Of a stretch of 64,000 nucleotides of DNA, positions 9,741 through 21,600 are shown one piece after another; the first letter of the stretch is position 1; every line of letters starts with the position of its first letter. The notes beneath the pieces are model-generated. The model ran no database searches. It saw only the letters and a program-made list of their open reading frames with translations, and had not been told where the DNA came from. Made by a program: the position numbers and the translations under genes. Source of the DNA: Okapia johnstoni (lineage: Eukaryota; Chordata; Mammalia; Artiodactyla; Giraffidae); assembly GCA_024291935.2 (NCBI GenBank), contig JAGTYA010000026.1:7544001-7608000 (forward strand), given 5' to 3'.

Positions 9741-11988
9741 GGTTCATTTATGTTTGATGAAACCTTCCCACCAAAGAGAAACCAGTCTACACAAAAATAA
9801 AAAAAAGGAAAGGAAGTTAGGACATTTTCACAGTCTGGGGCATCACTAGGTACAGAAGCTGCCCAGGACCCAGGTGCCAACTCGGTGGAACTGGGGAAAC
9901 TAATTTCCACACACTTGAGCCTCATAAGGGGGAGAGATACCTTCTTCCAATCCTTTGAGTCCTTGGAGAAAGTCAAGTGGCCACACATAACCAACAGGGG
10001 CTGGGTTCGTTTATAAATAACCCAGGAACATTTTGTTGTTTTCAGTTTTTTAGCACTGGGTTTTCTCAGCATACAAAGCTCTAGGGAGACGTGAAAACCA
10101 TGACAGGTCAGTGTGAGAGCTACTGGGACAAGCTCGGGCACCCTCATTCAGGCCATTAGACAACCACCTCTTTCAGGATCCTCCGCCTCACGCCCTTCCC
10201 TGGAACACCCCAGAAATTGCATCTCCGGGGCGGACCCCTCAAAGTACTATGGAAGAAGCAAGTCCTTTTGGCTTCTAAGGCTGGCCCCGGAAGTCTGGAC
10301 TGGTGACAGCCCTGCCTAGGAGTCTCAATATCCTCTTTTGAGGAGAAAGCCTGAGTCTCGTGGTTTCTGTGTTTTACTGTGATTGATGAAAAGAATGCTA
10401 ATGAAGTCCCAAATAAAAGCAGTTAAGTCAGAGAGCTAAGATTGCAGACAGGGCTGGAATTACTCAGCTGCTCTCTAATGGGGTGAGGTGGGGGGTGGAG
10501 GGAAGGCAATCAATTTAATGTGGTTTGTTCCCTCAGAAGGCACTGAGACCTGATTCTACAAGGGGTGGGTGATCAAACCTCCCATCTGGCCCCCTCTGGT
10601 TCCTTCTTGACTCAGCTCCCCTGATATTCTGCTGACTTTCAGATTTGAGTTCCTGCATCTGTCCTTTTAGCCTGCCAGCCTGTTCTCTTCCCTGATAACA
10701 GGTGCTGGTAACAGGCACCCAGGCCTCCAGGTTCCCACATTTCCCAGGAGCCAGAAAGTTGGACGGGAGGCCTTCACATTCCCAGGTGCATTTTAGATCT
10801 ATCCAGGAGCTCCCCCCTCACCACCACCTCCACCACTTTGGTGTCCTGATACCGGTTACATAACAATCACAATCCCCAGAGCTCTGACATCACCCACTGA
10901 AGATTCTCACCATCCTGGACAGCCAAGGGGGCCTATGTGTGGCCCGGGATGATGGTGGGGGAATGAGCCTAACGGAAGAGCCAGGAACTGGTAAGAGCAG
11001 GAGGTACAGGTCAGAGTAAAGCATGGTAACTGGTGGTGACCCAGAGACGAAAGCGGAAGTATTTGGGTTTTTTAATTCCCCCTGAGTTCCCACAAGATTT
11101 CACTGTTGCCCCACGTTTCCTCTTCACCCTACACAGGGAATTTCTGATTAACTTCCTCAAAACTCGAAGTGCCAGAGGGCCTAACTTCCTCTTCACCCCA
11201 CTTCCCCACCCGCAGAGGCAGCCTCCTGAGGGAGGGGTCTCTTCTTCCTCACGTGCTCTATGTCATATGTGTCCTCCACTGCTAGTCCAGCTCCCAATTC
11301 CTGGCCTGTGGGGAGCTCAGGTCTCTTGCGACGGCTCAGACTTTCCCCACCAGCCTCCTCTCTTCCCATTTTTATTTCCCCAGTCACCACCCCACCTTGG
11401 ATGGTCTACTCCCTCAGCTTTCTCCACTACCTCATTCCTGTCTCTCCCTCTCCCAGAGCAGATAAAAGACGAGGGGATGAGAAGGAGTACCCAGGAAAGC
11501 AGGGGCGAGAGGAAGAGGCAAGGAAGGGCAGGGCAGACAGGAGGCGCGTGGCACACGGGGTTCTCCCATGCTTCTGGGCATTCTGAGTGGGAGAAGGAGG
11601 GCCGTCCTTTGAGGGAGCTGCGGTGGGGAGCGTATTCAGGGCACTGGGGTGTCCAACTGGGAATCTCGCGGGGGAGGAAGGCGTGCAGACCCTAGAACCT
11701 CCGCGCGCCGCACTCCGGCCAGCTGCCTTCGCGACCGCAGCACTTCCGCGAGCCGCCCCATAAGGGGCGGGGCGAAACAGGTGCGGTTGCCACGGCACCC
11801 GGGCCGAGGGGGGGGGACGGGCCTCAGAGGAAATAGCGGCGCTCGCGAGATTTGGAATCGGCCAATGAGGGGCGGGGGAGGGGAAAGACGTGGCGCAGAG
11901 TGCGCGGGCGGGGTTCCTCCTTCCCTCTCCCAGTTCCCCGCGGCCCCAAGAGGCGGCGGCGCGCGCGCTCGAACGCGCGGCCGGGCCT

Positions 11989-11994
11989 TATAAA
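11989..11994 (+). promoter_or_regulatory. EHD1: TATA box of EHD1
   Basis: TATAAA in the context ccttataaagagcgc lies 204 bp upstream of the start codon, inside the CpG island. It is the only canonical TATA element near the promoter. Confidence 0.6.
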
Positions 11995-12197
11995 GAGCGC
12001 ACGGCTAGGCGCGCGTTCCACTGGGCAGAAGGGCACTCGGCCGGCCGCTCCGTGCGCCTGCGCAGTGCGGGCCGCTCCCCGCCCCCTTGCCCCACCGCCC
12101 CCTCAGCCGGCTGGCCCGGCCCAGCCTCGGCTCCGCGTCCTCGCCCGGCTCTCAGCCGCCCCTTTGCCCCGCAGCAGCCAGCCCGGTGTCCGGCAGC

Positions 12198-12601
12198 ATG
12201 TTCAGCTGGGTCAGCAAGGATGCCCGCCGCAAAAAGGAGCCGGAGCTCTTCCAGACAGTGTCCGAGGGGCTGCGGCAGTTGTACGCGCAGAAGCTGCTGC
12301 CCCTGGAGGAGTATTACCGCTTCCACGAGTTCCACTCGCCGGCTCTGGAGGACGCCGACTTCGACAACAAGCCCATGGTGCTCCTCGTGGGCCAGTACAG
12401 CACAGGCAAGACCACCTTCATCCGGCACCTGATTGAGCAGGACTTCCCGGGAATGCGCATCGGGCCAGAGCCCACCACCGACTCTTTCATCGCGGTCATG
12501 CACGGCCCCACCGAGGGCGTGGTGCCGGGCAACGCGCTCGTCGTCGACCCGCGGCGGCCCTTCCGTAAGCTCAACGCCTTCGGCAACGCCTTCCTCAACA
12601 G
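12198..12601 (+). CDS. EHD1: EHD1 exon 1 (residues 1-135)
   Basis: Encodes the N-terminal tail, first helices and P-loop GQYSTGKTT (65-73). The donor is cag|gtagcc. The exon ends in phase 2, splitting an arginine codon that closes with the first base of exon 2. The frame stays open upstream of the ATG to 12087. Confidence 0.97.
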
Positions 12602-15600
12602 GTAGCCACCCCTCGACCCGGGGTGGGGGGAGGGGACAGCCAGGGTCCCGACGGTCCAGTGACCACTGCCCCCCTGTTCTTTGTCCGAAGCCTCCGCGAG
12701 ACGCCCCCAGCGACCACTCCCCGGAACTTGGTCCCCTGCCACTTTCCAAAGAAAACCCTTACCAAGGGGGGTCTGCGAGTGGGCGTCGCCGGCTCCCGCG
12801 GCTCTGTCTCCCCCGCCCCCCCCCCGAATTTCCCAGGTTATCGGTTTAACTCCCAACCCCCCCACCCTGGCAGATCCCAGACTCCTCACATCCCTCAGAT
12901 AGTCTTGGTTTCCACCTCCTTCCCTAAGGCTGGGCGCACCTAATTCATTCAAACCAACCCTTTCACCCCCTCCCTTCAAGGGTCTGTTTCGTAAGTGTCC
13001 TGGAAAAATACAGTGAAACTTTTAGCCATTCACTTTGCTGGTGTGATGTGCCTCCCCGGGGACCGGTGGTTTGTGGAGGAGGGACCAGGGAGATCTGCTG
13101 TGGCCTGCTGAGTTTGGGGCGGCCTGCAGAGGCAGCAGACCGAGGGGAGCACCAGCACTTCCAGGGGCAGCTCTGAAGGGCCTGTGCTGCTTTAAAGGTC
13201 TCTGGGGTAAGGGTCTGTGCTGCCAGGCCGTGGCCCCTGGAGCCCTGGAGTGAGATTCCAGCCCCTGTAAACTCCCTAGGGTGTTCCCTAACCTACTTGG
13301 GACTCCGTTTCCCAGTTAAATGGGTAAACGAGGGTAACCCTGTAAAGGTCTAATCTTCAGGACGCTATGAATGAAATACATCAGCAGCCTCTCTCAGGAG
13401 CAATACAGCCTAGTTCACTTTTCTCTGAAGGAACTCAAGGTCCCTGCTCAATGGGGATTCTAAAATCCTTCCCCCCACACCCCCAGGGGACATACCAAAG
13501 GACTTCACAAATCTGTCCTCTCTGCCAAACTCCATTAGAGGAGTGACTTTACGCGCCTTTCAAAGTCCCTTCTGGGGAAGGGCCTAGGAAGGAATCCCTG
13601 ACTCTTGCTTCCAGAAGGTCCCCGCCCTGTGTGATCACATTCCTTTCCAGACACTGTCCAGCCCCACAGGGTAGACCAGCTCGCCCTAGATCCCAGACAG
13701 TGGCCAGGCCAACCTCTGTGTGCAGAGATGACCTTTTAACCGAGAAGACAGGCGGGCTTCCGTTGTCTTTTTGCCTCTTCGGGGCATATAAACCTGTCTT
13801 CCTGTTTCATGGCTTATGGTGTTGGTGAGTCAGGGCCAGAGTAGAGTAAAGCCCTTGGAGTGAGACTCCTGAAGAGGCAGGGTCCTCCTGGCCAGGAGCC
13901 CGTCTTGGAGGGATACTGGGGTCTGAGACCTGTACCTGTAAATGGGCAGCTGGCTGACTGGCACCTGGTGGGTGCCATACAGTCTTGTGGAAAGTTGCCC
14001 TGCCAGGCTGGGCATTCCGAGCACTCTTAGGTCTGCTCTCCTGAAGAAGTTTGGGAGGCTGGAAGGAAGGAGCTGTATCTCCTTCTGCTGGCCTTAGGTG
14101 TCCACTGTTGATTGTGAGAGCAGACCTTTTTTGTAAGGAGAAGTGGATGTATGACCTGTTTTCTGAATTTGGAGACCTAAAGTTTCAGAGCTGGAAGGGA
14201 TCTTAGACAACATCTTGTTCAGGAAACTGCTGCTCAGGGACCCCAGCCGTTGACTGAGTTCACCACCGAGCAAGTTAATGCAGCGCCCTTGCAGGGCCGA
14301 CTGTCTGCTTTTGTGCAGCCAGTTACCTCCTCCTGCTGCTTCTCCCTGAAAAAAAAAAAAAAAAAAAAAAACAGCAGTTCAGGAATGCCGGATCGAAGAG
14401 AGGCACCCTGACTATGCTGGTGCCACAGGATCCCAGAGCCACGCTTTTGTTTCCTTCTGCCACTGCTTCATCTCCAGAGGGTCCCAGAATACTAACGACC
14501 TCACCGGAAGGGGCCTGGTCAGCCGAGGGTGGGGATGTGAGTTTGCGCTGGAGCCGAGGCCCGATCTGTGTCAGCCCGTGTAGTACACCAGCACCGCCCG
14601 CCAGCCGGGGCACACAAAGGGGGCTCTTCACTGGCTGACACAGCCTCTCCCGCACCCTTAAAGAGACTCATTGAGTCATGGACTTGACTTTCTGGCCTCT
14701 TCCCCCTAAGTGGTTGCTCTAAGACTCAAATCAGAGGCAGGGTGCAGCCCGGGTACTTGTAACTGGTACTTGTAGCTCGAGATGAAATCAGCACGTCCTT
14801 GTTGGTGAGAAAACGGGATGGGACGCATCTACACTGCCCGCTCTCTTTCGTGTTTTCGGCCTCACTCCCCGGGCTTTGCAGAGCACCCGATCCAAACAGA
14901 TGTCGACTTACTGGCGAGGCTCTTCACAAGGCCGTTTTATGTGTATTGCTTCTCAGAGCCAGCTGAAAATCCTCTCGCTTTGGTTTTCTCTCCGCTGACT
15001 CCTTCCCTGGCAGGAGCGCCAGGTCGTGTGGTTTATTTACAGCATATGTGCTCTGCTGCTGGCACGGTGAGGATGAGGCCCAAGCTTTCTTCATCCTGAG
15101 GGTCAGCTGCTTCTGCTCGGCTGTGCCTGCAGGCAGCACCTCTCGCCGCCCCCCGGCCAGCCGCCCCTAGCCTGTGGGCTGCAGTCATTAGGGGGGTGGG
15201 GCCAAGGGAGAAGCTAATCTCCTCAGATTCCTAGACAATGGGCCAGTATTTTTTTGCTCGAAGTACCTTTTCTAGAGAAGTGTTTAAAGGACTTCTCTGT
15301 GTCCAGTCAAGAATCTCTGGTATCAGATGGGACAGTCCTTCTGGGCTGTTTTGAACTCGGTGGGAACTCAGACACACAGAGCTGAGCCCTCGCCCATGAT
15401 TCTGGCTTCATTCCTCCCCGATCTGCTTTGACTTTCAGAGAATTTGGTGTCTGTGTTTCCCTGTCCCACCGTCCACCAGCCTGGACCACTGCCTGTGTGG
15501 TCCCCCGGCTGTCGCTGGCTGCCCACCGCAGTCCCTTCACCCGAGCAGCTGGGTGGGAGGGAGGGCTGGCCCCAGCAGGCATAGGAAAGGACCATCTCTC

Positions 15601-18600
15601 TCGGTGTGTGGAAATTTAGCCAGGTGGTTGAAAATCTGAATATGGAATTCCAAGGTCCCCGTTGTCACTCTTCTCCCTTCCTTCTGGATTTGAATGGTGA
15701 CCAAGGCTTGTGCGTGCAGTTTTCGCTAACACATCAGCAACTTGGAAGTTGAACTCTAGAACTCTGGGGGGAAGAGCTCAGTGAGGGAAGTGCTGATGTG
15801 GGTCAGTTGGAGCCTGCTGGTTGGATTCCCAGACAATACGAGAAATCTACTGGCCACCCCAGAAACTTTTTTTTTTTCCTGGCCACACAGCATGCAGGAT
15901 CTTAGTTCCCCCACCAGGGATTGAACCTGTGCCTCCTGCAGTGGAAGTACAGCATCCTCAACACTGAACCGCCAGGGAGTTCCCACCCCTGGAAACGTAA
16001 GACAATAGAGAAACCTCCTTTAGGTTCCTTGCTTCTGAAAGGGAAGCCAGAGGCAGAGATGAGGGAGTACAGAAATCACTGCTGTTTGACCCAGAGCAGC
16101 GATACCCGAATCTTGACCTCGCTCTTCCGGGCTCTTGGTCTCGTGCAGGTTCATGTGCGCCCAGCTGCCCAACCCGGTCCTGGACAGCATAAGCATCATC
16201 GACACTCCGGGGATCCTGTCTGGAGAGAAGCAGCGCATCAGCAGAGGTAAATAAGCTCTGACACAGCCCGGGGCGCCCGGTGTCGTCAGATGACTTCCAT
16301 CTGACGTCAGGGACACGGCCCAGAGGCTGCCCAAGCCTCTCCCAGCCCGAGTGAGAACCCTTTTCCCATCAGCCTTGCTATCTGCATGGTGGCTCCCTTT
16401 GCTGAGGTTAAAGGAGCTGTCAGGGTGAGACAACAGCCAGCTGTATGTGGTTTTCAAGCTTCCCGGCCCCTGGGGCCTTCTGGAAAGGAGGACAGGATCC
16501 TGGCTGGCTGTGAGGTCCAGGTGACCCAGTCAGCACTGCTGCTCTGAATGAGCCTCTGGTTCCCCTGGGGCTCATTCACCTTACTTTGAAAGCTTTGCCC
16601 GCCAGAGGTGTATAAATTCCTAGCAAGTCCAGCAGAACTGTGAGAGAACAGTTTGACTTGAAAGAGCGAGCCAAAAGGAGAAGCTGGCAGGGATCTGTTA
16701 AAAATTTTGGGCTGTGGAAGCATGTTAAATTTGCTTAAATACTGTTCATCAGCAGCCTCCCTGGGTGCCATGTGTGGTGGTAAGGTTTGCATGCCAAATA
16801 TTAGTGCACCAGGCCCATTCTAGTTGTGTAAACTCCTGTCTCAACTTCACCAAGCTTTTCTAAAGATCTGGTTCAGGATGTGCCTGAACTGGGTTATACT
16901 TCTGCTGCTGCCTCTTTCTGTAGAAAGGAGGGGAGCCTCGGGGTTTGAATGCTCTTTGGGAGGAGCATGGGGGCCGGCTCAGAGCAGAGCCTGCAGCTGC
17001 AAATGTAAAAGTGAAATAGGATCAGCCTCAGAGGAGGTTGAGGACAAGTGGCCAGATTTGTTTATCATTAACTCGCAGACCTCTCCTGTCTCTCCCCCTT
17101 CCCCAGCAGGCATTAGTGAGCTTCGCAGCAGAAGCCAGCAGCCTGAGATTTGGGAGGCAGTGTGTGTGAGGGGGTTGGGGCCCTGTTTTCAGTGCTGAGA
17201 AAGCCTGCTGCTCCTTTTTTTTCCTGGCTTGTGGGCCCCTGTCGATATGGGATTGCATCAGAACATGCTGAAACTGCTCTCTTATCTCTCCATCTGGTTT
17301 AAACTTTTAGGTTTTCCACCCCTGATGATAGTCATACATCTAGGGCTTCAAGAGGGCAGATTTGGGGCCTCTTTGAAAGTGGCAAGGGCCAGTTTTTTCT
17401 TTCTTATTGCTGTTATTGTTCCAACCTGGTTTTAAGAAAATGCGCAGTAAACAAGGCTCTTGTCTTGTCATTTGCCAAAACAAGCCTTGAATATCTGATT
17501 CAGTTCAGTTCAGTTCAGTCACGTCCGACTCTTTGCGACCCCATGGACTGCAGCCTACCAGGCTCCGCCGTCCCTGGGATTCTCCAGGTAAGAACGCTGG
17601 AGTGGGTTGCCATTTAAGTTACTCTTAAAGAGAGAGACCCACAAAAGGGAATTTCTTCTTCATCTCCCTCCAGGATTGAGCTATCCTAGGGGAACTTTCT
17701 TTGAGGCTCTGTAGATTTATGTCTTTAATGGCCTGGAGGAGTAGGCGGGGAGGGGGTCTCCTGATTGGGGGCCATGAGATCAGATTGGTCAGTTGATGTG
17801 AATGCATCTTTGGATAAGGGGTAATAATAGCTCATAAAAAGGGCTTTCCCAGTGGCTCTACGGTAAAGAATCTACCTGCAGTGCAGGTAGCAGCAGGAGA
17901 CCCAGGTTTTGATCTCCTGGAGGAGGGCATGACAGCCCACTTCAGTATTCTGGCCTGGAGAATCCCATGGACAGAGGAGGCTGGTGGGCTACAGTCCATA
18001 GGGTGGCACAAAGTTGGACATGACTAAAGTGACTTGGCATGCACACACACATCCTCCCCAAACGCCACCCTCTTATAACCTTCAGAGCTGGCAGTTAAGG
18101 TATTTAAGGAAAAGCATTTAGGGTTCTTGTGGTCCCTGTTATCTCCTAAAAGGAAACTCAGAAACAGCAGTTTTCCACCAGCGCTGTGAAGTTCCCCTGC
18201 TGGGCAGTTTTTGAAACTTCAGGCAGGGGCCTTAGAGCTCAGCTGACTGAGGAGTTGGGCGTATCTGCCTCCCTCTCTTTTTTTTCCCAATATTTATTTA
18301 TTTGGCTATGCCGGATCCCCAGTTGCAGTACGCAGGCTCTTCAGTCTTCGTTGGGGCATGCAAAGTCTTCTTGCGGCACGTGGGCTCTAGTTCCCTGACC
18401 AGGGATCAAACCCGGGCCCCCTGCATTAGGAGCACAGAGTCTTAGCCACTGGACCACCAAGGAAGTCGCATGAGTGTCTGTCTTACTGCACAGGGTACCC
18501 TGGCCCTGCCTGCAGGGATGTTTCCCTCCCCTGCTCCCCTTCCCTCTGCTTCCTCACCCCGTCCGTAGAAGGGTAGGCAGTGGTGTCCGGACTTGCTGCC

Positions 18601-21600
18601 TGCGGGACAGGCACTGAGGACGGCCTCAGTGTGCTCTGCAGTCAGGCGGTGCGCATGTTACTGGGGACCAGGCCGTCCCAGCCCACATGCTACCCATGCA
18701 CATGGCAGATACTTGGAGGAAGAAGCTAGCAGGAGACCTCTGGATTTCCCCATCATGGGCAGGAGGAAGGAGGTTGGCTTAGATAAGTGCATCACTCTGA
18801 TTGAAGGAGGGGTGTTCTCCTGTGAAACAGTGAGAGATCCAGCTGATTTTACGCACTGTAAACTCTAGTGGTCTTAAAGTATCCTGCTAAAAGTTTTGGG
18901 CTTCCCACATGGCACTAGTGGTAAAGAACCCGCCTGCCGATACAGGAGACTTAAGAGACGTGGGTTCGATCCTTGGGTCAGGAAGATCCCCTGGAGGAGG
19001 GCATGGCCACCCACTCCAGTATTCTTGCCTGGAGACTCCCATGGACCGAGGAAGCTGCAGGGCTACAGTCCATGGGGTCACACAGAATCGGACACGACTG
19101 AAGCGACTTAGCATGCGCTAAAAGTTACCAAGTTGGGATTTACTGTGGGCTATGTTTGGGGTCAGCGTTTTATCAGTGGAGAAAGGCCATCAGACAGGAC
19201 TTCTTAGATATGCTGGGTGTGGCCTCCGGGGTGGTGTCCTCCAGGTGGACACAAAAGCGGTCAGCTTCTCCTCCTTGGAGACCCCGTTTGTCTGTCACTG
19301 CAGAGGTCCCATGTCCCCCGGCAGGGGAAGTCAGGGGAGGGCAGTGCGTTCCAGGCTCCCTGGCGGCCACCCCTTGCTCCTGGTGCTGACAGGGTGGAAA
19401 GCAGGTGTTTCCCTCTCAGAAAGATCGGGTCCACGGCACACATGGGTCCCGGGCAGGGAGCAGGCGTTTCTGTGGTCTGCTGACCTCGTTCCCTGGAAGT
19501 CGAGCAGCCTTCTGGGGGCGACAGTTGGCGTCATTTATTGCATTTACCTCCAGTTCCCACCCTGTTGGCCTGGTCCCTCTTGACTTTTCCCCTTTCTGAA
19601 CGGTGCCTGGTGTGTGCAGGAAGTACTGGGTAGGGAGATAAGAGGTGGGGCCTGAGCAGGCCCAAAGTGGTCAGGACCCAGCCCAGGCCCCGCAGGAGAC
19701 GCCTGAGAAGTGCTGCGGGGAAGAGTAGGGGCCTCTGGGGGGGGGGTCTTGGGCTGCCCCCCCCCACCCTTGTGCTAATCTCCTGAGCGCCTTTGAAGAT
19801 AAAGTGCTCTCGTGTCAGCGGACAAAGGTGACCTGCGGGGCCAGTGTTCATCCTTGGGTGCTGCCCGTGTGACTGCTACAAGGAATTCCAGAGGGCACAT
19901 GGGGCCCATGGGGCTGGCGCCCGGGGCTCCCAGGCTGCTGGCTGCCGGCATAGACTGGCAGGGCCTGGGCAGGAGCGGGTCTTCCCACGCCAGTCCTCCG
20001 TGCGCAGCGGAGGGAGGTGCTAGGTGGAAGCAGGGGCCGGGCCAGGGCCCCCCTGCCACTGTCACAGCGAGGCTGTGAGCTGAGCTGTAACTTTTGTGCC
20101 TCGTTCCCCACCCACCCCCACCCCCTGTGGGAGTCGAGTCAGCAGGGACCAGTCCAGGGACCAGTCGTTTCGAGTTGCATTAGGGGATGGAGCTTGGCCG
20201 ACCAGTGTCTGCTTTCTGCTTGACCTCTGCGTTGGGAACCAGCACCGCTCACCGGCTGCAGCAGCTGCCTCTGCCAGGAAGCCGCCGCTCTTCAGATGAG
20301 GAAACAGAGGCTTAGCACCATTAAGCAGCCTAAGAGGACACGGGCCAACACGTGCTGGCACTGGGATTCGAACCTAGCAGAGGCTTCTGTGTGCGGGAGG
20401 CCAGCGCTCTGGGCCGAGGAGCTCCGAGAGCATGGCTCGGACAAGCCCTGGGCCCTGCTGTGCTTGGCTCAGCTCCCCGGAATGCGCAGGGTCTACCCTG
20501 TTTCTCTCCCTACCTGAGACCAGATTCCAAGTTCAGAAATGGGCCTGAGGTTCAGGGCTTTGAACAGCAATGCTGAGATTTTTTCTCTCTCTTTTTTTCC
20601 CCTCCCTATTCTCTGCCTCCAGCTAGAAATCCGCCCCCCACCCCAGTCATCCATGGATGGGACCTGGGAGCCCTGGCTAAGGCTGGGTTCTCACTTGCTC
20701 CCTGCTGACTGTCCCTGGATTCCAGGCTCCATCTAAGCTCAGGAGCCATCTCTGGCCCAGTCCTGGAACCCTCTGACCACAGGTGGCCCTTCCTGCTGCC
20801 CTCTCCTGAGAGGCCCTGGCCCCAAAAGCTCACCAGGTTTTCTGTAGCCCATAGTACGGCTCCATGAGGCTGCCTTGAAGCCTCGTGAGAGGCCGAGTAC
20901 AGCATCCCTCCTGGGTTCCCAGCACAGATGATGACAGAAGGTTCGAGTCCCAGGTCAGTGCTTAGAAGCTGGGGCCCTGGGAGGTTGCTGTGCCCCCGGG
21001 AGCCACGTCGATAGAACAGGGAGAGCAGCACCAGCCCCTGGGTTCTCACTGATGGTCACAGGAATTTGCATGTGTTAAGCTTTTGCCCTAGTGCCCGCTG
21101 CCCAGTTCAGTGTTCCACAAATGTCAGCTGAATAAAAATACACTGAAAAACCCAGGGATTCCCAGACTGTGATGAGAAAGGCCTTTCTCTGAAGAACATC
21201 CCGAGGAGCCTGGAGGAGGGGAAGCACTGACTCAGCAGGGATTTCCCTTCAGACTCCAGGACCTCCTCTGGGGGCCTGGCTTTAGCACAGCTACCCTCCT
21301 CAGGGCCTTCCTCTCACCACCTCCCTCCCACACCCCCACACCCCCACCCCTGTCCAGCTTTTGGCCCTCTCCCTGCGGGGGAGTGGGACCAGCCCATGCT
21401 GGAGCCCCACCTGTTCCCGGGCAGCTGCCTGCAAACACTCGGTTTATATTTGGGGTACGAGGCATTCTTCACACATTAGAAGTCGTTGCCCACACAGCCG
21501 TCGGAATTTGAGCTTCTTGGGCCCAAAATACAAATCCTGTGAGTAAGAGATTGCAAACATTTACGGAGTGCTTAGGGCAGGTCAGGCACTCACTCACAGT

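Larger units (their letters stand above)
1562..11640. other. Intergenic region between the microRNAs and EHD1
   Basis: I see no protein-coding exon. The region is a patchwork of old repeats (L2, L1, MER5-type, MIR) and ruminant-specific insertions (BovB pieces, Bov-tA, CHR SINEs, TG microsatellites), listed separately. Apparently unique stretches lie at about 3300-3850 (GC-rich, with a CTCF motif), 6900-7800, 8560-9090 and 9230-11640. The last contains an ISRE-like cluster. A distal alternative EHD1 first exon, as annotated in human, could lie here, but I cannot place it. Confidence 0.5.
11650..12680 (+). promoter_or_regulatory. EHD1: CpG-island promoter of EHD1
   Basis: A GC-rich, CpG-dense block spans the promoter, 5' UTR and exon 1. 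Visible elements are a CCAAT box (11862-11866), GC boxes (about 11868-11877), a TCGCGAGA element (11844-11851), a TATA box TATAAA (11989-11994) and an NRF1-like GCGCCTGCGCAGTGCG (12054-12069). The TATA box predicts transcription starting near 12020 and a 5' UTR of about 180 nt. A TATA box inside a CpG island suits a broadly expressed but inducible gene. Confidence 0.8.
12602..16148 (+). other. EHD1: EHD1 intron 1
   Basis: A 3.5-kb intron. The CpG island extends to about 12700. It holds a MIR relic (about 13260-13400), a 23-A run (14349-14371), an AP-1-like TGAGTCA (14672-14678) and a reverse CHR SINE (15867-15984). No other exon is seen. Confidence 0.8.

Noticed and set aside
11033..11695. 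220-codon + strand open frame upstream of EHD1
   Set aside because: It is rich in P, S and R without any domain pattern, and no promoter or splice structure supports it.
11988..12749. 253-codon - strand open frame
   Set aside because: It is antisense to EHD1 exon 1 in a CpG island and resembles no known protein.
14349..14371. A23 run as the tail of a processed pseudogene
   Set aside because: No gene-like or repeat-like body and no target duplication adjoins it.
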